From Deltaproteobacteria bacterium (GTDB lineage Bacteria; Desulfobacterota; DSM-4660; Desulfatiglandales; HGW-15), in NCBI GenBank assembly GCA_019313825.1, contig JAFDAM010000018.1:1-40117 (forward strand): DNA of 40,117 bases. The letters run 5' to 3'. Positions 9,927 through 19,018 of this stretch are shown here, piece by piece. Within the stretch, counting starts at the first letter, position 1, and the number at the start of each line of letters is the position of its first letter. The notes below the pieces were generated by a model, which worked only from the letters and a program-made list of their open reading frames with translations, was not told the origin of the DNA and made no database searches. The position numbers and the translations under genes were made by a program.

Positions 9927-10691
9927 TTAAGGCACACTGATCTTAAATTGGAATGGAGCCTCGTAAGAACCTAAAATAACTATATTTTCTCTATTTCTTA
10001 ACAGTTCTATCTCATGTCTTTTAACCGGCCCACCTATCCTTGTTTCATTTACAATAGTTCCCAGCATGCTTCCTCTGTCTCTGATATGAAACTTTTCTTG
10101 ATAATATTGTATCGATAAATGATTTCGAGAGACATTGTATGGTCGAGTATCTCGAAGATATAAGTCATTATGTGAAAACAAATCATTGTAGAAATTTTCA
10201 GTCTTCCTTCCTATTTTAAAAGGGAACTTCTTGATCTCCATAGCTGTATTGCCCAATGCTTTCTTTGCAACGGGCGTAATACCAGAAAGAACAACTTCTC
10301 TCCCGAAATAACTTGATGCGGTCTTGCCAACTATCATATCAATAACAGTCTGGTCAATATTTCTTAGTCTTTCAAAAATATCTTTCAAAAATGCCCTTAA
10401 CCCTTCAGGATTAGAATAAAATAGCTCATTGAATCTTTCAGGCTCGATAACAGTAACTTCAACATCGGTAATAGCTACAATGCTTGCAGAGCGAGGTCTA
10501 TCATCGATCATACTCATTTCACCAAAAAATTGGTTCTCCCCAAGGGATGCTATAACAATTTTTTTCCCTTCGATAGTACGAAAAACCTCAACCTTGCCGG
10601 AATTGATCATATAAGCCGCGCTTCCAGATGTCCCTTCTTTTAATATCAATTCCCCTTTCTTATAACTTTTTTCCATTTGCCTATTTATCAA
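9927..10691 (-). CDS. Cyclic-nucleotide-binding domain + FHA-like domain protein
   Basis: ILKEGTSGSAAYMINSGKVEVFR..GENQFFGEMSMIDDRPRSASIVA (cNMP domain); C-term FKIGRKT..VSRNHLSIQ..FHIRDRGSMLGTIVNETRI (FHA). Confidence 0.85.
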   Translation of the reverse strand: MINRQMEKSYKKGELILKEGTSGSAAYMINSGKVEVFRTIEGKKIVIASLGENQFFGEMSMIDDRPRSASIVAITDVEVTVIEPERFNELFYSNPEGLRAFLKDIFERLRNIDQTVIDMIVGKTASSYFGREVVLSGITPVAKKALGNTAMEIKKFPFKIGRKTENFYNDLFSHNDLYLRDTRPYNVSRNHLSIQYYQEKFHIRDRGSMLGTIVNETRIGGPVKRHEIELLRNRENIVILGSYEAPFQFKISVP

Positions 10692-11012
10692 TTTGCCCTC
10701 CTTTAAACGATTTAATGGAAAATCAGCGGTTGATTAAATAACAAAAGGCTTCTCAAGTAAATGAAACCGGTTATCATAATCACCTCAGAATCTAAGATTT
10801 TAGCCTGATGAAAGGGGGAAGGTAAATCCCGTATATTGTATTGACCCTCTCGCCCCTTAGGCTTATGCTTACTTGCCAAAGTCATATTTTGCAGTTTAAA
10901 TGATTTTTATATTGATTACAAACAATAATCCTTATTTTCCCCCTCCCAAAAACCCGTTTTATAATCTGGTAGAGGTCTGCTTCATACCTCGATACCTCCT
11001 ATATTCGGATCT

Positions 11013-11208
11013 TGCTAGCGTAAAGGCGGCCGTCCTGGCATTGGCCACAGGGACCGGGTTGTCACGGTTTCCCTTCCAGGCCAGAAGATTGAATACGGCC
11101 AGGCGGATCTAAACGATCTGAGGTCGTTACAGGCAGAGATCCAGAGGGATCTCCAGTCAGGCACTTCCACCAGGGTTTATGCCATAAAGACGAGCAAGGG
11201 GTTATGAG
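11013..11208 (+). pseudogene. Phage gpW-like head-tail joining protein, frameshifted remnant
   Basis: SDLASVKAAVLALATGT [frame change near 11058] VVTVSLPGQKIEYGQADLNDLRSLQAEIQRDLQSGTSTRVYAIKTSKGL*. Confidence 0.65.
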
Positions 11209-11217
11209 ATAATCCGC

Positions 11218-11385
11218 ATACCTGAATATCGTTGACTATAACGGCAATCCTATCCCGAGCGCCGCATTCAGCGCCGATTATGAAGGCGCCACATTTGGTA
11301 GAAGGTTGAGTACATGGGGCACATCCGCTTCCGGCCCGAACACCGCCCTTTTCGGTTCATTAAATACCTTGAGATCCCGACCCCT
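11218..11385 (+). pseudogene. Lambda-type phage portal protein N-terminal remnant
   Basis: Frame reads YLNIVDYNGNPIPSAAFSADYEGATFGRRLSTWGTSASGPNTALFGSLNTLRSR then junction. Confidence 0.65.
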
Positions 11386-11573
11386 CTGTTTTCGTTCTGG
11401 CCTCGTATCAGGGAAAAAGCCGGAAACTTGAAAACTCGAATTATTAGTTTGACATTTCATATTTTATGAATAACGGGGTCGGGGCTCGACATGGGACAAA
11501 AGGGAAGTATTGGACACCTTATATTTTAAGCAATCATCCTTCAGTCTTGCGCTGTTATATATCAAAATTTTTC

Positions 11574-11784
11574 GTAACTATTCAGGTTGTTTAGGCTGTA
11601 GGCTAAAGGCTATCTGGTTTAGGCTATAGGCTGTAGGCTATTAGTTTTTGCGCATTGATCGAAGCTGGGCACCAAAAACCTTCTCCGTCTCCATAGCCAA
11701 TTCAAACACTCTGAGCGACCTATGATCACGCATGATTCTCTCCTACAGCCTAAATGCCTACAGCCTATCTACCTGAGCAGTTAC
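11574..11784. repeat. Inverted-repeat-bounded remnant of a four-helix-bundle gene element
   Basis: GTAACTATTCAGG..AGGCTGTAGGCT left arm, right arm RC GTAACTGCTCAGGTAGATAGGCTGTAGGC; inside, minus strand 11733 downward reads MRDHRSLRVFELAMETEKVFGAQLRSMR. Confidence 0.7.
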
Positions 11785-11934
11785 TATTTATTGAAAGTGG
11801 TTGCGATTACAAAACGAGATTTTGATAAAAACTCCTTTAAGGCATAGTATCGATTTTGGCGAAGAGGTAAAAGATAGGATCATTCTCTATCCCACTAAAA
11901 GATGAGATAATATAGATACAAATATCCCTATTAT

Positions 11935-12582
11935 TTGATGGCGGTATCAAAATTGTGGCCATTTAAACAAAGTAGTAAAGATCATTGGGAACGTGTCTAT
12001 AAAAAACACGCGTCCACTGAGGTCGGCTGGTATCAAGTCCATCCTGAAAACTCCCTAAAACTTATCAATAATACGGGTACGGGGACTGACTGCAGGATTA
12101 TCGATGTTGGTGGTGGAACCTCAAAACTGATCGGACAGCTTCTTGACCAAGGGTATAAGAAACTATCTGTTTTGGATATTTCTGGAATCTCGATCGAAAA
12201 AGCTAAATCACAACTTGGAGAAAAATCCAGCCTAATTGAATGGATAGAGGCTGATATAACAAAATTCAACGTCGTGGAACAATATGATGTCTGGCATGAT
12301 CGAGCTGTATTTCATTTCCTTACAGAAGCTGGAGACAGAAAGGGATACATAAATTCTCTTAATCAAGCTTTAAAACTAAACGGTCATCTAATCATTGCGA
12401 CTTTTAGTTTAGATGCCCCACAAAAATGCAGCGGTCTTCCTGTCGTAAGATATTGTTCTGACACTTTGCATGATGAATTGGGAGATAATTTTAATTTGGT
12501 AGAATCTTCCGAAGAAGATCATGTGATACCCTCAGGTGTAAAACAAAATTTTATCTTTTGCAGATTTATAAAACAAGCATAA
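11935..12582 (+). CDS. Class I SAM-dependent methyltransferase
   Basis: DHWERVYKKHASTEVGWYQ..RIIDVGGGTSKLIGQLLDQGYKKLSVLDISGISIEKAK..YDVWHDRAVFHFL. Confidence 0.9.
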   Translation: MMAVSKLWPFKQSSKDHWERVYKKHASTEVGWYQVHPENSLKLINNTGTGTDCRIIDVGGGTSKLIGQLLDQGYKKLSVLDISGISIEKAKSQLGEKSSLIEWIEADITKFNVVEQYDVWHDRAVFHFLTEAGDRKGYINSLNQALKLNGHLIIATFSLDAPQKCSGLPVVRYCSDTLHDELGDNFNLVESSEEDHVIPSGVKQNFIFCRFIKQA

Positions 12583-12585
12583 AGT

Positions 12586-12617
12586 GAAGAACCCCGACCA
12601 AAGGTCGGGGCTTCTTC
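12586..12617 (+). terminator. Strong GC hairpin after methyltransferase gene
   Basis: GAAGAACCCCGACC AAA GGTCGGGGCTTCTTC. Confidence 0.75.
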
Positions 12618-12797
12618 TAAGGAAAAAGCCTGTTTGATTTTAGAGGCTCCGCCCCCAAACCCCTACGGCCATTCATCCCCGTGCAAAGCACGGGGCATTC
12701 TGGCTTTTTCACGTAAAAAGATATTGCTATAAGTGGAAAGGATTGAAACGGTAGAAAATAACAAGAATTGCATTTGAAAGTTTGAGGTTGTGATAGC

Positions 12798-12832
12798 GAA
12801 AGGCCTGATGCTTGGTTTACATCGGGCCTTTC
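12798..12832. terminator. Hairpin, terminator-like
   Basis: GAAAGGCCTGATG ..CATCGGGCCTTTC. Confidence 0.5.
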
Positions 12833-13215
12833 AATGAAACACTGACAAAGGTGAGGGACGAGAAAGAGTTTAGGTATGAGAAGTGGAAAAATTAACCTTA
12901 TATACCTTTCCCGGCAAAGGCCGTCTTAAACAGCCGGATGAAGAGATCTGAGATTTTTTCCTATAAGAAAGGAAGAAAAATTATATATTGTGGTTAGTTG
13001 CTGCCTTCACAACATCATAAGCTGTATTTTGATTGACCCGCAAGGGGAAATTGCCTATATTTCTTCCTGCAAAAAGCGAGTTCTTATCGACTCCATTATC
13101 GAACCTTTTCATATAATCAATTCAGAAATCCAATTTTTTATGCTCAAATCGTTCATAAAGAAGCAAAACCATATATTTAGGCCCGGGCATCCGGGGATAT
13201 GAAAGGAGGGTTAAA

Positions 13216-14034
13216 ATGAAAGTAAGATTTGAAGAGATGAGATGGCCGGAAATTGCAGATGTATTAAAAAAAACCAATGTGGTTATCCTGCCCATAGGCG
13301 CCACGGAACAGCACGGAAGACATCTCCCGGTTAATTTCGATACCCATTCCGCCGTTCATTACGCTAATGAAGTGGCCAGGAGGGTTAGCGAGAAACATGA
13401 TATCCGTGTACTGGTTGCCCCCACCATCTCATACAGTGAGGCATCGGGTATACCACCGTTTAAAAAGCTTTTGCCGGGGACCATTTCCATCAGTGCCGAA
13501 ACTGTAATGAGGTTGATTGAGGAGGTTGTAAGGAGCCTTTGGACGCAGGGGTTCAAAAATGTTCTTGTGATTAACGGGCACAGAGAAAACACGGAAGCCA
13601 TCGCCATGGCCCTCAGGAAAGTGAATCTCGAATTCACGGATGCCGGTTTATTCGCCACAAGTTCACTTCTACTGGCTACTGATAAATGGGCCGAGATAAA
13701 AAAAGGAGAAATACACGATCAGGGACACGCCGGTGAGAGAGAAACCGCCATTGCCATGGCGCTACAACCGGAGAATGTCAAAAGCGATGAATGTTACTCA
13801 GGGTCTCATCTCTTTCCTTTACCCCCTAAATACGTTATGCCGTTGTGCCGGGAGCAGGTGTTTTTTTATTCCAGAATAGGAGGGGTCAGGGATAGCGGTA
13901 TTCATGTTAAAAATCCGTGCGTAGCCACTAAAGAGATCGGTGACGAGATCATAGAGGCGGTCGTTGAAGAACTTATAGAAATTGTAATCGCTATCGCAAA
14001 ATCCGAAAGCATTACACATGAAGAGCAAGTGTGA
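13216..14034 (+). CDS. Creatininase-family amidohydrolase
   Basis: VVILPIGATEQHGRHLPVNFDTH, VLVINGHRENTEAI, GHAGERETAIAMAL motifs; RBS aaaggagg upstream. Confidence 0.9.
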   Translation: MKVRFEEMRWPEIADVLKKTNVVILPIGATEQHGRHLPVNFDTHSAVHYANEVARRVSEKHDIRVLVAPTISYSEASGIPPFKKLLPGTISISAETVMRLIEEVVRSLWTQGFKNVLVINGHRENTEAIAMALRKVNLEFTDAGLFATSSLLLATDKWAEIKKGEIHDQGHAGERETAIAMALQPENVKSDECYSGSHLFPLPPKYVMPLCREQVFFYSRIGGVRDSGIHVKNPCVATKEIGDEIIEAVVEELIEIVIAIAKSESITHEEQV

Positions 14035-14184
14035 TTTTTTTTAACAGCTTTTTAAATTCTCTCTCCGGGCAACGGGTGTTTGTAGGAATTGCTGCCTTAT
14101 ACCGGTTTCGCTGATTTTCTTAGATCCGCAGCCTTGTTGACGAATATTATCTTATAACCTGGAGTCAAGTTCACTGTAATGATG

Positions 14185-15351
14185 TCAAATACCGTCATTT
14201 GCGATTTGGGGCCTGGTTTTTACCATGGCTGCCAGAAGAGCCCCGAGCAAAGAAACGAGTGTCAGAATCCAGAAGGTCGTATAAAGGCCGAACATATCCG
14301 AAAGATAACCTGAAAGGGCCGCACCAAGACCCCCTGTACCAAACCCCAGCCCCAGGGCCAATCCTGAGGCCAGTCCCAGGCGATGAGGTAAAAGCTCCTG
14401 GGCCATAACAATAGTCACCGAAAAAGAGGCCAGGAGTGCCGCCCCTGAGGCTCCAACCAGTACCCACAATAAAGGTCCGCTTGATATTAAGAATAAAGAT
14501 GTGATAACGGAAAAGAGAATCATGCTTACCGCAACCACTTTTCGCCTTCCTATCTGATCTGAAAGGTGACCGCCATAAAGCCCGGCTATGGCCCCGCCTA
14601 TTAAAAAGGTGGTCAGCATCAGACTCCCGGTTTTTAGATGGACGCCCCGGGTCTGAAAGAACATGGGAAGGTAGGTGAGAAAGCTTATGTAGATCCATGA
14701 ACGAATGGTAATAATGAGACACACTATGGTAATCGAGATATAGGGAACGGTATAAGGTCCCTTTCCGGAATCACTGCCGGAATTGGACTTAACAACCTCT
14801 TCACGGTGCAGCAGATCTCCTGAATAGAAGAAAATAAAGAAAAATAACAGCAAAGCAGGGAACATGAGTCCTATTGTCCCGTGCAGACCGAATCTAAAAA
14901 TCAAGAAACTTCCAATCACGGGCCCCAATGCAAATCCCAAGTGACCTCCGGTGTTGAAAACGGCAGATCCCAGCCCGCGATGTGTACCGCTTACAAGGTA
15001 GACAGCCGTCATGGCACATGGGTGAAAAGCCGCGGTTCCGAAGCCTGATAATCCCACTATGATCAGTGCGGAAAGGTAGTCCGGTGACCAGCCTATAAGG
15101 CCTATGATAACCGATGTCCAGAGCATACCAACCGGAATAAACCATCCCAGTTTAAAACGATCCGTGATATATCCAAAACCGGGCTGAATCACTGAGGAAG
15201 TAACATTCATGATGGTCATAAAAAGACCGGCCTGAAGATAACTCAGGCCAAACACCTCTTTCATTTTGGCAATAATGACGGGAAGAATACCTAAGGAACC
15301 ATCCACCCATAAATGGCTGAGAAATAGTATTATAATAGGAAGTTTTTCCAT
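14185..15351 (-). CDS. MFS transporter (fosmidomycin-resistance-like group)
   Basis: 388 aa, 12 TM pattern; LFLSHLWVDGSLGILPVIIAKMKEVFGLSYLQAGL..GGHLSDQIGRRKV. Confidence 0.88.
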   Translation of the reverse strand: MEKLPIIILFLSHLWVDGSLGILPVIIAKMKEVFGLSYLQAGLFMTIMNVTSSVIQPGFGYITDRFKLGWFIPVGMLWTSVIIGLIGWSPDYLSALIIVGLSGFGTAAFHPCAMTAVYLVSGTHRGLGSAVFNTGGHLGFALGPVIGSFLIFRFGLHGTIGLMFPALLLFFFIFFYSGDLLHREEVVKSNSGSDSGKGPYTVPYISITIVCLIITIRSWIYISFLTYLPMFFQTRGVHLKTGSLMLTTFLIGGAIAGLYGGHLSDQIGRRKVVAVSMILFSVITSLFLISSGPLLWVLVGASGAALLASFSVTIVMAQELLPHRLGLASGLALGLGFGTGGLGAALSGYLSDMFGLYTTFWILTLVSLLGALLAAMVKTRPQIANDGI

Positions 15352-15635
15352 TTCTTGGATGACCTCATGAGGTGCTTTTCCATTGACTCTAGTGTGGCCA
15401 AAATGCGCTTCTCATTAAACTGCTCGACGATCACGACAACATAGACCATGTTCTGGATTTCGGAGAAGAATTCAAGTACCTTTTCAAGGAACCACTTCTT
15501 CAATCCGGCAAAGTCTTTTCGCCTGATGTCGAATCCACCCTGCAATTTAAGCCCCTGGGATCCGATCCATTGTGATGGATTCGAAGCCCTCTGGTCGCGG
15601 ATAAGGTTTCTCACAGGTTCATCATAAAAAATCAT
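15330..15635 (-). CDS. Hypothetical protein adjacent to flavoprotein, no cysteines
   Basis: 101 aa ORF immediately after the flavoprotein stop on the same strand. Confidence 0.55.
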   Translation of the reverse strand: MIFYDEPVRNLIRDQRASNPSQWIGSQGLKLQGGFDIRRKDFAGLKKWFLEKVLEFFSEIQNMVYVVVIVEQFNEKRILATLESMEKHLMRSSKKWKNFLL

Positions 15636-15638
15636 TTA

Positions 15639-17285
15639 TCATCGCTTTATGTCTATCCATCGTATCACAGGCTTGTTGTCAACCCTTTTAACCAGTAAAA
15701 ATTTTTCAAGCAACGGGTTGGTAAACGGATAATCCGAACGGACATGCATCCCCCTGGTCTCTTTTCTTTCTTTGGCTCCGACAAACACCGTCTCCCCAAT
15801 ATCAAGAAGATCCAGCACCTCAAGACACCGCAATAACTCGTGCTGATTTTTTGCCGTCACTGTTGAAAGAGTTTTATCTTTTAATCTTTGAAGATGGCCA
15901 TAACCTGCATTCAGCAAGGTCTCTGAACGGTTCGAGCCCGCATAATCCTCCATGATCTGTTGAAGCGCTATATTTACCTCCTTCCAGTCCGGCCCGGCCT
16001 CCCTCATCCTGATATCTTCAACCATGGCCTTCTTTGCGTTTACCTCTTCTTTAGCGATATCCTTGTCGGGAGATTCCGAATCCTTGGCATACCTCACAGC
16101 ATGCTCACCTGTGAGCCACCCGTATGTGGATGCCATGGAAATCCCCATACTGGCGTAGGCCTCATCCCCAACGGAAAAAAGGCCCTTGATCGAAGTCTCT
16201 CCTTTCCCGTTATGATAGAGACCGCCTTTTGGCATCATTTCGTATGTCGCAAATTCAATCGGATTTTTTCTCAGATCGATCCGCTCGTCCTCCAAATGAT
16301 GCACAAGCGAGCTAAGGCCTTCGTTTTTAAAGAAGTACATCATATACTCATGGTCTTCATCTGAAATTCCCCGGCAGTCCATGTAAACCGGTCCTTTGCC
16401 TGATCTGTTATAGTCTTCAAATACCTTCGGATATATATCAGAGGCCACGTCTCCGTATTTTCTTTCGGGCCGGGTAACGAATGGACCAACGGGACTTCCT
16501 TGGGAATCGCGCAAAACACCAATCCAGGTCGCTTTTCCGCACCTTGCAAAATACCTCGGGCCTACCCACCGCAAGGGTATCTCCATATTGGTCAGTTCCG
16601 CCCCCGCCCTGTATGCCATGGCCGGACCATCTCCGGTAACCCCGGGGGAGTATGCCACATTAAACATGGAAGCCGGATTAGGCGCCGGGTATAACCTGAT
16701 GCAGCTGCCTGTTCCCAAAATCACGCTCCTGGCTCGAAACTCGATAAGCCTTTCCTCTCTGGTATCCGTTCCAAGGGCCCCGACCACCCTGTTTTCATCC
16801 GTGATCAGATCAAATACCATGACCCTGTTGATGATCTTTACCCCTCTTTTAAGGGCCTCTTTTGTCAGGACTTTTTTCTGGTGCTGTCCGCTGTAATGGA
16901 TGAACAGGAGTGGTTTTCCGGGATACCCATGCCCGGCGAATTCGTATCTCCCGTTATACTTCATGGGAATGCCCCAACTGTCCCACAGCTTGATGATGTC
17001 AAATGTTCTCTCCAGCCATATAGGCACAAAATCACTGTGGGTCATGCCGGCCACGAGCGACCGCTGGACCTCTTCGATAATCGGTCTGATATCAGGGCCA
17101 TGAATCTCGGGTATGTAACACATGAAATGGTCATTGCCTGCGCCACTGCTGCCGCTATACCTCGTATTGGCCTTGTCAGCCACGATGACGTCAGCCCCAA
17201 GTTCGCTTGCCCGTATGGCAGCCATCAAACCGGCTATACCTCCGCCCACACACAGAATATCTGTCCGGACCTTCTCAACGAACAT
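15639..17285 (-). CDS. FAD-dependent oxidoreductase, AprA/fumarate reductase flavoprotein-like
   Basis: TDILCVGGGIAGLMAAIRASELGADVIVADKANT..GGLYHNGKGETSIKGLFSVGDEAYASMG..GEHAVRYA. Confidence 0.9.
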   Translation of the reverse strand: MFVEKVRTDILCVGGGIAGLMAAIRASELGADVIVADKANTRYSGSSGAGNDHFMCYIPEIHGPDIRPIIEEVQRSLVAGMTHSDFVPIWLERTFDIIKLWDSWGIPMKYNGRYEFAGHGYPGKPLLFIHYSGQHQKKVLTKEALKRGVKIINRVMVFDLITDENRVVGALGTDTREERLIEFRARSVILGTGSCIRLYPAPNPASMFNVAYSPGVTGDGPAMAYRAGAELTNMEIPLRWVGPRYFARCGKATWIGVLRDSQGSPVGPFVTRPERKYGDVASDIYPKVFEDYNRSGKGPVYMDCRGISDEDHEYMMYFFKNEGLSSLVHHLEDERIDLRKNPIEFATYEMMPKGGLYHNGKGETSIKGLFSVGDEAYASMGISMASTYGWLTGEHAVRYAKDSESPDKDIAKEEVNAKKAMVEDIRMREAGPDWKEVNIALQQIMEDYAGSNRSETLLNAGYGHLQRLKDKTLSTVTAKNQHELLRCLEVLDLLDIGETVFVGAKERKETRGMHVRSDYPFTNPLLEKFLLVKRVDNKPVIRWIDIKR

Positions 17286-17376
17286 TTAAACCTCCTTTAG
17301 ATTAGGCGCACAACTTAGAGCATCATGCTAAATAGTGATTTTCAACAAGGTGAATCAAAGCCTCGGAATTGACAGG

Positions 17377-17514
17377 TTACTTGTAAAGTATCATTGCCGG
17401 CAAAGGGATTCGCAGTCTTACAGCCCCTTCAACAGGGCAGTTCAAAACACATGCGTCACAGTGCCAGCATTCCTCGGGAATTGTGACAGAGCAGCGTCCG
17501 AAATGATCGGCTCT
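17377..17514 (-). pseudogene. 4Fe-4S ferredoxin remnant (AprB-like), N-terminus missing
   Basis: Minus-strand frame reads RADHFGRCSVTIPEECWHCDACVLNCPVEGAVRLRIPLPAMILYK*; CxxCxxCxxxCP motif; no start codon in frame; absent from ORF track. Confidence 0.75.
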
Positions 17515-17525
17515 TTAAAAACCTA

Positions 17526-18512
17526 TTATGAAAGATGAAATAACTTTTTCGCGTTATCCTCAAATATCTTCTTCTTATCGACATCCGGGATATCCATCTC
17601 TTCAACCGATCTGATGGTTCTTCCTGTGGACCTGTCACCAAGCGCATTGTCAAACGGCATGTCGGTTCCGAACAGGATCCTGTCAACTCCAAAAAAAGCA
17701 TAACCGCACATCAAGGCGGGCGTACTTCCCGAGACCGCGGTGTCTGCATAGAACTTTCGATAATAGTCCAGTGTGACGTTACCCTCGTATCTGAACCCCT
17801 CCCTCGTCCCATAGATATCGTTTTCCGATGCGATCCTGTCTGCAAAAAAGGACACAATGGCCCCGCAATGATGGGTGATGATCTTCAGGTCGGGAAATCT
17901 TTCGAATAGACCGCTATGCACTAAACGGGTCATAGCCAGGGTAGTTTCATACGGCCAGCCGAATATCAGGAACGCCTCATATTTTGAATCGCTTTCCGTG
18001 GGGTAGTCGGATACGTTACGGCCCCTTCTGGGATGGAGAAGGATAGGGAGATCATATTGGGCCATCTTTTCAAAAAGCGGTTCAAACTCAGGGGAGTCCA
18101 GTGGTTTTCCATTGATGTCCGTATAGATCTGTATCCCTTTGAGCCCAAGATCATTGATGCTTCGATCGATCTCTTCAAGGGAGGCATCCATGTCATTAAG
18201 GGGCAAACAGGCAGCGGCCCCGACAAATCTGTCCGGATATTTATGGATCAGTTCAGCCATCTCATCATTCGCCATCTTTGATAATTCGATGGCATCCGCC
18301 GGTCCTACAAGGTCCTGTATGGGCGGCGAAACAAGGTTGATGACCTGCGCCAGCCCCTCGTATTTATCCAGAATCCGGAATCTTGCGTCCAAATCACTGA
18401 GTGTGGGAAAGTCTTTGGCGTTCTCTATGGCCTTGGAGTCCGAAGAGATCTTTTTAAATAAGGCCTTTTCGTAATTTGGTGGCATGATATGCGTGAAGAT
18501 ATCAATCATCAT
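17526..18512 (-). CDS. Amidohydrolase family protein (ACMSD/AMDHD-like)
   Basis: MIDIFTHIMPPNYE..GIQIYTDINGKPLDSPEFEPLFEKMAQYDLPILLHP..LKIITHHCGAIVSFFADRI..LFGTDMPFD. Confidence 0.9.
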   Translation of the reverse strand: MMIDIFTHIMPPNYEKALFKKISSDSKAIENAKDFPTLSDLDARFRILDKYEGLAQVINLVSPPIQDLVGPADAIELSKMANDEMAELIHKYPDRFVGAAACLPLNDMDASLEEIDRSINDLGLKGIQIYTDINGKPLDSPEFEPLFEKMAQYDLPILLHPRRGRNVSDYPTESDSKYEAFLIFGWPYETTLAMTRLVHSGLFERFPDLKIITHHCGAIVSFFADRIASENDIYGTREGFRYEGNVTLDYYRKFYADTAVSGSTPALMCGYAFFGVDRILFGTDMPFDNALGDRSTGRTIRSVEEMDIPDVDKKKIFEDNAKKLFHLS

Positions 18513-18979
18513 TTTTCATATCCTCTCTGATTGAATGGAAGCTTCCATGCATGATGTGATTCGCGGAAGCTTGATCTTTTACATGCAGTCGCCTGACAGC
18601 CTATTATGATGTCCCAGAAATAAGTTGAATAATTAAATGTGAGGAAAGCAATGCCCCAGCTATCCCATATCTTCACCAACTCAAAAGACCGCTCAAGCCA
18701 GATCTGCATATAGGGAAGACCGCCAAAAAATTTCACAAGTGACCGGGAAACCTCTTTCAGTATACTTTTCGTATCATTTCCATGGTATTCGGGAATATAG
18801 CATAAGATATCGTCATTACCCATGGAGCCGCTGCCGCTCCGTCTGGTATTGCTCTTTTCAGCAACCACGATATTCTTGACACCCAGATCGGCTGCCCTTA
18901 TGGCGGCCATCAACCCTGACGGTCCACCGCCGATGATCAAGATATCTGTTTTAACGATCTCTTTTGGTATTTGCATCAC
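18509..18979 (-). pseudogene. AprA-like flavoprotein, truncated (N-terminal ~115 aa only)
   Basis: VKTDILIIGGGPSGLMAAIRAADLGVKNIVVAEKSNTRRSGSGSMGNDDILCYIPEYHG..WLERSFELVKIWDSWGI parallels the 17285 ORF, then unrelated tail. Confidence 0.88.
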
Positions 18980-19018
18980 AAGACTGTCCTCATGCCTATT
19001 TTACCCGCGCCCAATGAG

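Noticed and set aside
11455-11530. GGGGTCGGGGCTCGACATGGGACAAAAGGGAAGTATTGGACACC as a possible small gene or IS end
   Set aside because: Could not find an ORF, inverted partner or second copy in the window; left unassigned.
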